A stretch of DNA of 64,000 nucleotides from Macropodus opercularis (GCA_030770545.1 CM061109.1:4092001-4156000), one strand, 5' to 3'. Counted from the first letter of the stretch, positions 9,366 through 21,644 are shown. Made by a program: numbers and translations. The notes: generated by a model from the letters alone, not told the origin.

Positions 9366-12300
9366 TTGTTGACAGTTTCAGTGGTTCATATGTTTGCAGA
9401 TTTTGTGTTGGAGAGCGGCCCCATATCAGGACAGGGGCATTCCCTGGTAGATCAAAACAGCAACACCAGTTGGATGTTGAAGCAGCCTTGGCAAGTAGTA
9501 CCCATAGCCATGGAGTTAAAAGGCAGTGTGCAATTCCTCAAAGGTTGAATCAGGCATGGCAGTTGTTAATGACACTCAAAGATGCTGTTGAGTTGGTTAT
9601 GTCACCCATCCACACTGATGAAAGCATAGGTCACCTAGATAGGTCCACACAGATTTAACATTGTTTTCCCAGAAGGGAAATTGATTCCCAAGCATCATTT
9701 TGTCGAGCATTACCCGCAGCTCATTAAAGCATTTGGCCCACTAGTGTTCTTATGGACAATGAGGTTTGAAGCCAAGCACCACTTCTTTAAGAAGAGTCAA
9801 GAATTCCATTAGAGGTTGTAAATAAGAACATTCAAGAATTTGTATTGCAGAAATGTCCTGGAGAGACAGTTGTTCATTTGACAAATAAGGCTGAATATCA
9901 GGGGACCTGTTACAGCATTGGCATGATGTTGATCTATGGCTCCACTGGTGGGTTGCCCGACTTTGCTGAAATACTGCAAATCACCATTGTTCATGACAAC
10001 TTGGTGTTTGTAGACAGATTGCAAAGTGCATGGTACTGTGAGCATCTTAGATGCTTCAAGTTGGAGGACACTGGCACAGTCACAACTCACTGACATAAAG
10101 CCACTGTCTGCCTTTTCAACGGAAGGCTGTCGAATGGTTTCTCTGAAACACCACATCTACTTGACAAACTAGGTAAAGAATCAATTCACAATCATCTTGT
10201 GAATTGTTGTTGTGTGACACGTGCAAACAGAACCTTCTGTCATTACACTGACTCCCATGAATGAGGCTGCGTGTTCCTCTCCTGCGTCAGTGGCTCAGTC
10301 TTTCCAGGATGACAGTTCCTCAGTCACTTCATCTGACACGTTGTTGTTGTTCCACAGGTTGTTCCACAGTCACTTCATCTCATTCAGCCCCCAGAGTATC
10401 GATCCCACCCCTGGCCACATAATTTTGCGATACCCACTTTTTCATTTGATGTTGAAATCCTCCTTCAAGAAGGAAATAAGGTTTATGAATGTGATGGCTC
10501 ACTTCTTCAGAATCCAAGCTTGAACTCATGACTCATACTTGAGAAACTTGCTAGAGCAATATTCAACTACACTGCTTGTCCCACCGGACTTCAAATACAG
10601 GCAGTTACAGAAGCTTTGATTAAAAAACATCCCTGCCTAAAAGAGCCTGGATCCTCAGTTTCAAGCATGTATGGGTGGCAGCAACGTCTTAAATAAAAGA
10701 CGGCTAATTACCGCTTTAAAATGAGAAGACGTGATGTACCTTGTCCTGAGCTTGACATAAACTCCTTGAAAAGGAAAACTCCTGGTGAAAAAAACCTGCA
10801 CAAAATTGCAAGAGGCCAAAAAGAGCAGAAGTGAACTATCTACCTCCACATCCAAGTGGAGAAACAGCTGAGAGTCTGGAAATGGAGAGACATGACCTTC
10901 TTAATGAGGTTAAGAAGAAGAACAACACAAAGGTGATTCAAGAGAAAATGTCAAAGACATTCTCTTATAGAAGGTTCGAAGTCGTAAGTGGAAGTCCAGC
11001 TGCTGATGACTTCAAAGAGAGGTGGCCTGCTTTGTTTTGTGAAAGTGGGGTAGGTGAATCTTTAAAATTATAAAAATATTATGTGCTTTTCTGAGAACTA
11101 ACATTATTTGATATTACAGTTCAGTATATACAGTAAAGCACATTCCTGTTAAAGTAAGTTAAGTTAAAGCCAAATTAATAATCTTTATTTGGAGTTGATG
11201 ATTGTAAATAGTTTATATCCATGTCATAAATTGTACTTTAGCTCTCGACCATTAGCCCATTTTCTAAAGTTGTACATTCTGTTTTTTCAGGAGAATAACC
11301 ACAATATCTCTGGAGCAGACCTTCATGTACAACCTAGATAAGTATACACCAAAACTTACTGCCCTGATGAAAGCCAAGGGAGGTGTTTTGGGACCAAGTT
11401 GAGGCCCTTCTTGGACAGGCTGAGTGGGGTATGTCCTGAATGTGGTAGCTTCTGTCTGTCTCTATATATTCCATTTTTCTATTTGCTTGAATTGCTGCTC
11501 TGTTTGATTTTGAATTTTCTTCTGTATGAGTAATGATCCACTGTGGTTCTTTCAACAGATGCAAAGCAGTCAGATGAGACGTGACGCTGTTATCCGCAGC
11601 CTTATATTATATCTTGGTGAGAAAGAAGAGGAGCTTTTTGAAGATTGCACGGTAATGCATGAAAATGTTCCTGTTCTTTTCCCCTCATTCGTTTGGATCG
11701 TCTGCCAGGGTCCAGTCCTGCTCCGGTCCGTGATCAACACAACTGTAGTAGAAAAAGTTCATGCATATAAAGATATTTGTAGCGGAATATATATATTTAG
11801 CACATATGCATTTAGTTCAGGCTAAAGGGTTTAGAAAAGAGTAGAACAGGTAGAACAGGTCCTGTCTAGGCTGTGCAGGCTTGCTGGCCTTGGGTCCGAA
11901 GACAATCTGGCTTTTAGACAAAACAGTCTGAGCTGTTGAACAAAGGAATTTGGACAAACAATTCTTGGTATGAAATCTTCACATTTTGACGCATGTTCAG
12001 GGTTTAAAACCACCTCTCTAGAAGGAGACGGGGGAGATGTGAGCTGTGCTGGGCTGGGAGACACAGCCAGCGTCTCCCAGCCTGGGCTCCGTCCTTCCCC
12101 ACACGCGTCTGTGAGCATCTCCCGCAGGAGAGAGAGGTGACTTTGTTTTCCTGTCTGCATATTTTCTCATCTCACCACTGAAAATAAATTCATGTTTGAT
12201 TATTTGAACCTAATGCTGCCTCGGCTTGAATTCCTCTGAGTTGGGACATCTCTGACCACTACACAAGCAGGAGCAAGTAACCAAATCATCCGGTCCCTGA

Positions 12301-13045
12301 AACAAAACGAGCCACATTGTTTACTCGAAATGAGGACGATCCTCCTCATTTCTTCCTTACTGATATTTACTGGTATTTACTGGTATTTACCACTGCTTCA
12401 GATTCAACCATTTGCACACACAAACACTCACAATCAGGTTGGGTTGACACACCGGGGGGCATCTTGGAGATTCAATGTCTGGCCCAATGACACTTTCATT
12501 GTAATCTGGATTTATCAAGTCGTAGATTTTCCTAGGCTACAATAAACTGGCAAGAGGCACAGTCTGTAGCTGAGAGCAACATTAAATCCACATTTTTGCA
12601 AGGGCTACAGTTTGTGTTGTGGATCTAGCTTGTCCCATGATTTAAGACTGATTCACTGGTAATGTACAGGTGTTTTCCTTGTTCATTATGCATTATCAAC
12701 TAAGTTACTTATCAATATAAGACTTAATTTGTGGTATTTTGTATGCAGGAGGACAGACGCAGCGATGCCTCTCACCACATCCTTAGGATCCTGGTCGTCC
12801 ATAGAGGAGATGGAGAGGATCCAGTGGACGTATCAATAATTCTGGAAGGCAAGGAGATGCTTACAGGATGCAGCAGCACTGCTACAGCTTGTTCACTACT
12901 TATGGGGCTGATTTATACCCTCAACCTTGCCTACCCCCCTGTACTGCGTTATACCTTTGAGGTGTTTCAGAAACTTTTTCTGGAACTGGACATGATTAAA
13001 CTTTCTCCAAAAGTACAAGCTCTTAAGCTTAAGCTGTTAACTTAA
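9366..13045 (+). pseudogene. Decayed transposase-like multi-copy gene, SAM-domain-3-like C terminus (unit A)
   Basis: From memory this resembles a large family of predicted fish and invertebrate proteins whose middle part has a PKHHF-HYP-FGPL-WTMRFEAKHHFFK block and whose C terminus is annotated as sterile-alpha-motif-domain-containing-3-like. Seen in order: the KHHF block at about 9670-9800, with lesions on both sides; a frame 9836-10093; WPHNFAIPTFSFDVE at about 10405-10450; LIKKHPCLKEPGS near 10618-10655; a frame 10831-11049 with ERWPALFCESG before donor GTAGGT; an exon from 11291 after TTTTTTCAG, with a premature TGA; an exon 11559-11651 between CAACAG and GGTAATG; and a last exon 12749-13045 after TATGCAG, open to its TAA. 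Splice sites and late exons are sound, but stops and frame breaks upstream indicate a pseudogene. A CACTA/En-Spm-like transposon origin is possible; I am not certain. Confidence 0.65.
11744..12263 (+). repeat. Candidate solo LTR in an intron (unit A)
   Basis: A 520-bp segment starting TGTAGTAG and ending CACTACA, with an ATATAAAG motif near its left end and AATAAA at about 12183. It lies inside the 1.1-kb intron between the last two exons of the transposase-like pseudogene. The flanks show no convincing target-site duplication, so the call rests on TG...CA termini and a polyadenylation signal only. Confidence 0.35.
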
Positions 13046-15105
13046 ATGACAGTACTGAACTGTTCAACAGTACTGTCAACGTTTGTCTTTTAGGTGAATT
13101 TTAGTTTCTGTGATTGATGTTTGTGGCCATGCTAACATTTTATCTGTAACTGTTAATGCTTTTAAGGTAAGGCTATTCTAGATCAAAACTTTGAGTAGTG
13201 GTGGTAATGTTGGTGGCTGGATTTAGCTTAACATGAACTTTTATTTTGTACATTTGTGGCATTTCTTTCTGTTTTATTATTTTATTTTGACATGCAAAAT
13301 TAGCCTTAGCCTCTGTTATTTTGCATCACAGAACAGTAAAACGCTCAGGGTAGATTTAAGTTATTCTTCATTTTAGAATAAAGCAAATTAAAACTTGCTT
13401 TGGTGACTGAGATGGCAAAGGGCTACTGAAAATCTTTGTATCTGTGTCTTGAAATGAACCGTGTTTAGAAAATACAATGTTTAATTATATTCTATTTTGT
13501 GATTTGTGATCAATGTTTATGAAAAAATAAAGATTGATTTTGCAATGTAGTACATTTGGTAACATTTACATAACTATAGTGAGTAAAACAACATCATACA
13601 AGTAAATAAATTTAACAGTCAATTAAAAAACAATATAATAAAATGTACTCAACTATTAGAACAAGATTTACTTAATATTTTCTTGCTCATGAGGAGCCTG
13701 TGGAAAAAAATAAGTGATTTTAATAAAAGTAAATCATTACTTAAGTAAAATTAGGTAATATTTAATTTGCCTTTTCAATTGTGTTAAGATTAGTAGCAAG
13801 TACATTTAACTTTATTCTGGCAGGTAAGCTGTACTTAATATTTTGGCAGTAAAATGTACTTACAAAGCATAAGCGCACATTGTTACGAGGATTTAATCAA
13901 GTAAATCCTACAAATTAGTAAATTTTATTTTAGTGTATAATCTGACAATGCAGTCTCTTCAAACAGTTCCAGTGGCACAAGACCAGGTTGTATGGCCAAC
14001 GTTCTCACAAGTTTTTAACTATACAAGGACCCCCTGCTAACTGCCATTCAATATTCCAGCTAGAAACACGACACTGTCCCTGTTTAGATCCACTCATCAG
14101 CCTCGTACAAGCTTTTGCCAAATACACAGCCATAGATGATGAGACGAGACAATTATTGCAAATATTCCCACCATACACGGTATCATATACAATCACATGC
14201 ATATGGACATTCCCAACATCAGCAGGACACTTATTCATCCTGTGTGGACTGGTTTTGTGATAATATGCAACCTGCATCACTTCCTCTGAATACTACTCAA
14301 GCAGATCCAGTTGAAGCCCCACTCAATGATGCAAACATCACACATTCTGACACATAAAACACCTCAACATTCTCTGGGCCACTCAGGTCTGAACTCCTGA
14401 CGTGGCCAAACCTAATTTTGAACAAGAAACAAGCCCCTAACTTACTTAGTTGAGACACTTTGCCCGCATCAGAGGCTTATGTTGAGCCTTTTGCGTCCAG
14501 CTGCAGGTGGTGGTTGCTCCTTCCATTTTAAAATGGATCCATTTTAAAACAAAAACAACGTCCAGCAGTGTCATAGTCTGAAAGATAATCAGGTCCAAAG
14601 AATCATAAGATCCCGCTTTTCACACAAAGGCTCCTTCCATTTTAAAATGGAAGGAGCAAAGAAATGTCAGCTCAAAAGTGAAGAAAATGACACAAAGCCA
14701 ACAGGACTAGAAACAGACACGCAGCCGCCACCACATGTTTACATGTAGCAACGTGAACAGTTTACACTGTTGTCAGATAGAGAACTAGCAGGTCACGTTC
14801 ACGGAGCTTTCACCCTTGAGATGCAGAAGAACACGACAGATAGAGCACACACAGGAATGATGATACTCCCCAGTGCCCACAAACCCGCAGTTAGGGAAAG
14901 GACCAAAGAGCAGACAAGAAATATAACTCCAGGATATCCAGATTTATCACTAGGAGATAAGGGACAAAGATGAGCAGACATTACAATGTACAGATCTGAG
15001 AGGAGAGAAACAGATTGTGTATGAGCAGCACTGAGCTATATGGCTCCACTGCTGAGTAAAGCAGCCCAACAGCAGCACAGATATGTGCCGTGGAATTTCA
15101 TGGAT
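13046..15105. other. Unrecognised, partly A-only sequence
   Basis: AT-rich sequence with AATAAA near 13527, probably the 3' flank of the preceding pseudogene, then about 1.2 kb in which I recognise nothing with confidence. A 90-codon frame at 13988-14260 and a 67-codon frame at 14770-14973 have no family resemblance I can name. They may be remains of the gag or 5' part of the adjacent ERV. About 1764 bp (roughly 13340-15105) is absent from unit B. Confidence 0.5.
14630..14657. repeat. Perfect 28-bp palindrome centred on TTAA
   Basis: The 14-base arm GCTCCTTCCATTTT is followed immediately by its exact reverse complement. A partial copy of the same arm (CTCCTTCCATTTTAAAATGG) lies about 116 bp upstream, starting near 14515. 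It is only in unit A. Confidence 0.8.
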
Positions 15106-16935
15106 ATGACAGGACTGGTGAACCGTCTTCCAGCTTTAGCTGATGGAGCTGACTAGGAGAACCGAGAAAGCTCAAGAACCAACTCTTTCTTTCTACTGCA
15201 CCATGATGCGTGATGGCGATCAGAGTCCACGGACTAGGAACATCAAGGATGGATTCAAGTTCCAGGCTCAGCACCACACGTCGCTCTCATCATAGGGTTA
15301 AGAGATGCAACAGAAAGAATACAACCTACCACACGAGGATTAATGGACCAAGGGAGTAATGATCAAAACTAGGAGTATGTGCAACACCCCAATCTTTCCA
15401 AAGAAAACCAAACATCAATGACTATAAGTTAGATCAACACTCATTAATGCAATAGTACAGGAATAACATCTTACTGTACCAGACCCACACACACTGCTGT
15501 CCAACATTCCTCCAGGAATGGGCTGGTATACTGTGATCTTCATCATCTAGATATTCAATCCACAACACTGATGTATGTGGTCTATGATGGCATTTTGATC
15601 TGCTCAAAAAGTAAAAAGCAGTGTGAAAGACTCAACTGCAGTATTTAAGGCCTTAGCAGCTGGACGTCATAAGCTCAGTAAAAGCAAGCTGCAGTTCTGT
15701 CAGAAAACTGTAGAGTCGTTGGGACGGCAGCTTAGTGGTGGAAAGAGGCTTATAGCACCGTCTCAGGTAGAAGCTGTTATAAAAGCTCCCAAACCACTAA
15801 CTCTGGGACAGAAGTTGTCATTTTTGGGGATGGCTGGTTACAGCAGACCCTGGATATGTGACTATGCTATGACAGCAGCTCCTTTATGAAACATGAAAAG
15901 AGCAGCTGGACAAATAATGGTTCAGCCCCACTTGTGTGGACAGAAGAAGCTAAAGGAGCATTTCAGAAACAGAGACCTGCAGACTGCTCCAGCTTTAGCC
16001 AATCCTGACTATACGACACCATTTCACCTTTATGTGGCTGAAAGACAAAACTGTGCTGATGCAAGACTCCCCCACAGGGAAACAGCCCATAGCCTGTTAC
16101 AGCACTAAGCTTGATAACACTGAGGAGGGACTGACTCCCTGCTGCCAGAGATTGGCAGCAGCAGCAGCATTTACCCATAAGTAAGCATCAGTTCTAACAG
16201 TGGGACACCCTGTGACATTGTATGTATCTCACCAACTGCATGCTATGCTAACTAGTCCTTGATTTGTTGTTACACAGGCCAGAAGGACTGGTTATGAAGT
16301 GTTACTATCAGGACAAGAACAAACTGTGCAGCGGTGCAACACAATAAATCCCACACGACTGCACACAAGAAACACACACATTCATGCAAGTATGAGAGAA
16401 TTTGTACAACCAACCGATTCCATCAGATTCATTTTGTTTGTGGATGAATCGTGCGTATGAAACAGGAAGGCATGCAGCATGTGGGGCATTTTATAAAGTA
16501 CAGCTTAGATCAGCCATGTTCAGCACAACTTGCTGATATTAAGGCCAAACAGACACAATCTATCCAGACAGTGCATATGGCTATGGAGTGTGTCACATAT
16601 GGATTTATCCATGCGGCTGGCTCACCTGTAGTGCATGGAGAAGCTGTGGCACAATTGATTCTCAAGTGCAGCTACCAAAAGAGTTAGAGGGAAAGATTCC
16701 TGTTTGTAGTAGTGCAGGTTTAGTAGATGGATGGAAGCTTGTCCAACAGCTGAACCAGACCACAAAGCAGCAGCTAAGTTTTTGTATGCAGTGTTTCCCA
16801 GATTTGACAATGCCAGATACTATATCATCAGACAAGGGTCCTCACTTTCTGTCAAGTGTGATAAGAGAAATGTTTCATATCCCAGGAGCAGCAGGTGATG
16901 GGCCCTCAGTCAGATCCTGGTCACCCTGCTCTTGA
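15106..16935 (+). pseudogene. Decayed endogenous retrovirus pol fragment (unit A)
   Basis: Plus-strand pieces of a retroviral polymerase gene. The reverse-transcriptase part has CNTPIFP (about 15380), a PDPHTLLSNIPP block (about 15480-15520) and FLGMAGYSRPWICDYA (about 15820-15866). The YVDD catalytic box is degraded to VYDG near 15575, and about 100 residues before it are missing. RNase H-like remnants follow at about 16440-16690, then an integrase-core piece with SDKGPHF near 16830. Stops and shifts occur throughout; it cannot make an active enzyme. The RT and thumb blocks look like gamma/epsilon-type fish retroviruses, but the genus is uncertain. I see no flanking LTR pair. Confidence 0.75.
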
Positions 16936-17694
16936 CAACCTTGATGTACCTCCACGTACACCTGTCTGGGGACAAGACCTGTTGGAGGAGGAGAATGTTT
17001 CCTATCTTTTCCCTCTGTTCTGTTTGTGTTTGTTGTGCTAACCCTCTCAGGTTTAGCAAGACTCTCTCTACGTCCTTTTCTGCTCCTACGTCAGATATTC
17101 TTGAAATATTTCCTATTGTGCATCCTCAGTAGAAATTATTATTGTTACTTTTTTTATTATAGTTAATTTAAATATCATGATTTTTTACTTGTGCAGAAGA
17201 CAACACCTTGTATTGTTAAAACTACCAGCTAAGAGCAACAGACATTTCCATTTTTGTGCTTTACATGGGAAAACATCAACCAATACACCGTGGACACAGA
17301 ACGACTTTGATTTGTTTTCACATGTATTTTTCAAAATATGTGTAACCCTATGGAAGAAATCTGGGCCATAAGTCTTCAAAAAATTAACTCCCAAACGAAA
17401 ACAAGCTATTTGAACCAAAACTATGAAAAACTGTAACCAAAGTTTCTCAATTCAAATATGAGTAAATTATTATTAAAATAAACGTTATATTTAAAATTGG
17501 ATGCTATATCTTTATTGATACATAACACCCATCACTGTAATAAAACTGTAATAAAAAGGCAAATAAAACTTCTGCCTGGCCGCAGTTGTCAGTTTGCATA
17601 AAGACTGCAAAACAATTTAATTGGTATCAACTTGGCTGCTACTGAATCTACAGAACTGGCCTCTATAGGGTTCAATGTTCCTCCCTAGCGCTCA
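16936..17694. other. Unrecognised sequence after the ERV fragment (unit A)
   Basis: AT-rich sequence with short reading frames of up to 77 codons on either strand and no motif I can assign. Compared with unit B it differs by a few small indels near 17105-17115 and 17500-17545. Confidence 0.5.
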
Positions 17695-17708
17695 GCGCCA
17701 TCTACTGG
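17695..17708 (-). promoter_or_regulatory. CTCF-like motif (unit A, central)
   Basis: The minus strand reads CCAGTAGATGGCGC, a very good match to the vertebrate CTCF core (CCASYAGRKGGCGC), followed by TGAGCGC. It is conserved exactly in unit B at 47654-47667. Occupancy is inferred. Confidence 0.5.
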
Positions 17709-17767
17709 CCCATGTAGCTGATTGCTCTAACAAGCACATCATTTACAATCCTCAAAACCTTGAGGAA

Positions 17768-17792
17768 ACACACACACACACACACACACACA
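17768..17792. repeat. (CA)n microsatellite (unit A)
   Basis: A short CA run, longer here than the allele in unit B (47727-47745). Confidence 0.9.
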
Positions 17793-19849
17793 AAGTGTGA
17801 CTTATTTTTCTCTCCTGAATTGCACCATGAACCTCTCATAATGACTTTTACCTACTTTTATTGCATTACCTCTATTTACACATAGTTACATTTAAATGCG
17901 AGTTTCAGACAGAAAGTCAGTGTCTGGCAGAACTACAAAAAATCCCAAACATCTAAAACATGCAGAGAAACTCCACATCTGCTGTTTTTGTAGCTTTATA
18001 CATCAAAGATATATCAAAACTCTTTATGAGCATGACATTTCTTATCTAGTAAACTCCTAAATCGAAACATATCAGCTAAACACAGCTGTGAGATAAATGT
18101 GGAGCACTTTGTTTTTCTGAACTGTCGTAAAGTGAAGAGGAGAGTGAAAACAAAACTTCTACCAACCTCTAAGTATCTGCATATGAAGCCGTACTTGTTT
18201 AGGTAATAGATCAGCTCCCACCACTGCCTGTTTTCTGCAGTGAAAGCAAGATTCAGTGGCGAACTGCTAACATCACCTGGTGGTGTTAATGTGCAAGTAT
18301 CAGCTACACAACCAGCTGCTACTCTTGGACAACTTGCTGTGTTTTGGCACCTGTGGATCGGTTTAGGCTGACGCTGAAGCATATTATTATTGGTTATTTT
18401 AACTAGCATTAAAATAAGCAGATGTTTTTAATGTTGTGGCTGTTTCTCTGATGTCATTGGTTGTCATGACATAACTAGACTAGAACCATAAATACCACAT
18501 CAGGTCTTACACAGAGTACTTATAATTAATCTAAATACCAGACAGGACATGATGCAATTAACAATTAACAGGCTTGTGCATTGGATTCAAATGGAAAATG
18601 TTTATTTCACCTAACATTAAACCACAAGTCTTTTCAAGTCAAGTGAAATTGTTGCAGTTTGCCGTGACACTGCTCATGTACTGACACTCGAGCATTACAC
18701 AGTTTCATGGAAAATCGAAGGCACGATGAAGAATCTGAATCATGAAGGCAAACAATGCTCTGCCGTGTTTCAGGTGGAGGTGATCTGTTGTGCGGTATCA
18801 CGATAGCTGGAGACGATGAACCCGACGCAGCATGTCCTGGATGGGAAGAGGTCACACAAAAAAAACATTCACCCATCAGGGGGCAGTCTTCACTGACAGA
18901 TGGTGTGATCTCAGTAGAAGTGCACAGTTTGACATGATACATGTTGCTTGCTATTACCAAACAGTGATATACATCACTGACAGGTTTATAAAGCTTCCAT
19001 CAACATCTATACTTGGGTTAGCAGATTTGGCTTTTTTTGATCCATTTCTCTTTGCTCCAACTCCTGGATTCTGGGGAGAGTATTTAAAGTTTTAACTTAC
19101 CCGCAGTAAAAGCTCCCTAACAGTCTTGAAATGTTTCTACGTGGGACAATGAGTCATAAGCATGAGAGAGAAGATTCCAACAGGATGTGGGATGAGAATG
19201 AAGCTATGATTAAAAGAAGCGGAAGAACAGGGGGTTGAGCATCAGGTGGACAAATAACTACTGCAAACTGTATGTTTGTACTTGTACTTTCTGAAAGGTC
19301 TAGAAAAATTCTGTATTTACTGTCTAAATTAATCAAATCCTGCATCTCTGGTGGCGTGGTGGTGCATCAACCTATGACACAGGTAGTTTGCACATTTAGG
19401 AAGGTTCAATCTGTGGCACTTCTGTTCTCCAGCCAGCTGAGGCAATGTCTCTTGGGACTTTGTAGCTGGTTCATGGAACACAGGTGTCATTTCATGTTTC
19501 TGATTAATCAGGTTGAATTCTGGTTAGTCAGCGTCTTGCTTTGTATTCTGGTTATTAGAGACCATCTTGCTCTGTACTTAGTCAGGTAGGATTTTGTTTT
19601 ATAGACTAATTGTTATTGTATTTATCCTCATAGCGAGTGACTATAGTTAGTTGTTAGTTACTAGTTGTTTGTTTATTAAAGACAATATTCCTGTTGAATC
19701 ACAACCAGCCTTCCAGTGTCTGCTTTCTTGTTTGTCACACATTCGCAGGTTTTGGAGTAGCGTATATTCCTATTCAGATGATGTCTTTTTGGTTAAAATG
19801 CTTCTGTCCCAGCATTTTAAATATGTCAAGTTAAACTTTTTTATCTAAA
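17793..19849. other. Unrecognised sequence with two minus-strand open frames (unit A)
   Basis: About 2 kb. A minus-strand frame at 18409-18014 (131 codons) contains a plausible exon (CVADTCTLTPPGD onward to CRYLE) that ends at a GTTGGT donor-like site near 18176. Another minus-strand frame is 18960-18634 (108 codons). Both are kept in unit B with substitutions but resemble nothing I know, and no splice partner is evident. Confidence 0.4.
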
Positions 19850-20090
19850 AATGAATTGAATTACACTAAATTTAAAACTTATACTGCATGAAAATGATCA
19901 CTGAAAAAGACAATAAAACTGAAAAGCTGACGTGGCCTTTTCTAGGGATAACAGTAAGTATCACAGCAACAAATTGGTGTCATGGATCACATTAAAAATA
20001 CAACTTCGAATGTACAACAGATGAAGAAATGCACAATTATAATAAGAAGAACTTGATGTTTGATACTGACAGGTACTGACACCAATGATG
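19850..20090 (-). repeat. Inverted-repeat segment b' (unit A, right arm)
   Basis: Reverse-complement match to 6150-6395, including CTAGGGATAACAGTAAGTATCACAGC. Directly continuous with segment a', whereas the left arm has 2 kb between a and b. Confidence 0.75.
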
Positions 20091-20660
20091 TAAAAATGAA
20101 ATCCAGGCAGGGGACCACAGTGATGGCCCTACTTCTTTACCTGATTATTAACATCCCATTGAAAGGAAGAGACATCTCAGTCTCAACTGCCACTGCAGGA
20201 GTCTGCTTGTGTGTCACCTGGAATTGTGAGTCAAATGTCTGTCACCTGGAATTCAGTGGAAAAACAAAAACACAACAGATAGAGACCATATCTTTACAGA
20301 TTAAGAAGCTGTAAGTAAGTATCAGCATCAATAGGTGCTTAAAATGTCCTCATCTGCCTGAGCATGTTTTTCCATCCTGTCTACTGTAGTGAGTAGGTGT
20401 GGAACCTCAACTACCTACTCACTACCCTTCAGACAACTTCACCTGGATGAATGAGAATCTCCACAGACAACTACAGATAATGTTTCTACCATAGCCCCAA
20501 GTACAAACCAGAGCACGTTGCTAACTTGTAACACATTCAGGCATAAGTTAATAAATAAAGGCAAAACAAGATATACACTTCATTTAATATAGTATTTGAC
20601 AAGTAAATTTTGCTCCTAAATTGTTATTAATTATCTACTATAGTTCTGTGGAAACAGAAA
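20087..20660 (-). repeat. Inverted-repeat segment a' (unit A, right arm)
   Basis: Reverse-complement match to 3489-4140, with its own small indels. Includes the equivalent of the exon-like VTDKQTP segment (about 20175-20225 on the minus strand). The outer end abuts the Gypsy insertion by about 60 bp. Confidence 0.75.
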
Positions 20661-20765
20661 TTCGAAACACTAATTCGAGCATGGCCTCAGTCAGGTATCA
20701 TCAATTGTGTTTATAATAATAATGTTACGAGTCCCAAGTCGGGTACCAGCGCAGCAAAGATGAAG

Positions 20766-20834
20766 CTGGGAAACAGGTAACAATCAGGAGCAATTATGGA
20801 TTGAAGCGCTCAGTTCACCTTCCCGAATAGCCTT
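20766..20834. repeat. Internal LTR direct repeat, copy 1
   Basis: 69 bp from CTGGGAAACAGG to GAATAGCCTT, repeated exactly at 21214-21282, 448 bp away within the same LTR. The same pair is in the right LTR and in the solo LTR of unit B. Confidence 0.9.
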
Positions 20835-21213
20835 TCTCTTTATTCATCTTTTCAACTAATAACAAAACATTTACTTCACTTAATATAATTTAACTCTATT
20901 AGCAATGTAAACCAACAAAAAATAACTTATCACAAAAAGATGTGCGTGTAGGAGCCTAAATACTATTACTATGAAAAGCAAATACATATGGTGTCCGTCT
21001 GCAGGACATAGTGTAGCAGACAGATGACACGGCGCATGCGCTACTCGACACGCCATGCGTCTCACTGCTCACGTAGCGTGTAGCGAACTTCTAAACTCTA
21101 ATTAAAGTTCATTGTAAGAGTGTACGTTCCCTATAAACAATTTAATAACATTCGCCGTACAAATATAAACTCTCTCTAATGTGGTTTTCATTAGTTTTCC
21201 ACCAATTACTAAC

Positions 21214-21282
21214 CTGGGAAACAGGTAACAATCAGGAGCAATTATGGATTGAAGCGCTCAGTTCACCTTCCCGAATAGCCTT
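21214..21282. repeat. Internal LTR direct repeat, copy 2
   Basis: Second copy of the 69-bp LTR internal repeat described at 20766-20834. Confidence 0.9.
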
Positions 21283-21493
21283 GAGGTGGGGGCGGAGCTC
21301 CACCGCAAAAGCCTCCCTGGTGCAACTGCTTCCGTCCCAAAGGTTCCTACCTGAGATTTATGTTCCCGTGTGTTCACTAAATAAATATGGGAATTGTATA
21401 TCCAATTCTCCTATATTTTATAATATATATATATATATCCATCTAAATAAATTATACACAAATAAATCCACGTTTCACTTGTGGTGTATCACA

Positions 21494-21503
21494 TACTCCC
21501 CAA
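21494..21503 (-). promoter_or_regulatory. Candidate polypurine tract of the Gypsy element
   Basis: The minus strand reads TTGGGGAGTA directly before the 3' LTR start (TGTGATAC). The position is right for the primer of plus-strand synthesis, but the run of purines is short. Confidence 0.45.
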
Positions 21504-21644
21504 CAAACAAAAGTGGCTCCTGACACTTATACTTAGGTGTTACCGAATACAACCATCTATATCTCAGAGAACTGCCAAGCACTTACGGAACAAACAAATT
21601 AACAGTTTGAGTCTTGAGTCACCTAAGATATATGTCCCCGCTAT

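Larger units (their letters stand above)
20723..21493 (-). repeat. 3' LTR of the Gypsy element (left LTR, 771 bp)
   Basis: The plus strand starts TGTTACGAGTCCC and ends GTATCACA, so the LTR is bounded by TG...CA. The minus-strand polyadenylation signal AATAAA is at 20844-20839. It contains a 69-bp perfect direct duplication at 20766-20834 and 21214-21282. A 61-codon open frame on the minus strand recurs in all three LTRs and is not a gene. Confidence 0.93.

Noticed and set aside
20880..21065. 61-codon minus-strand frame seen three times (also 27968 and 53010)
   Set aside because: It is LTR sequence of the Gypsy family, not a separate gene.
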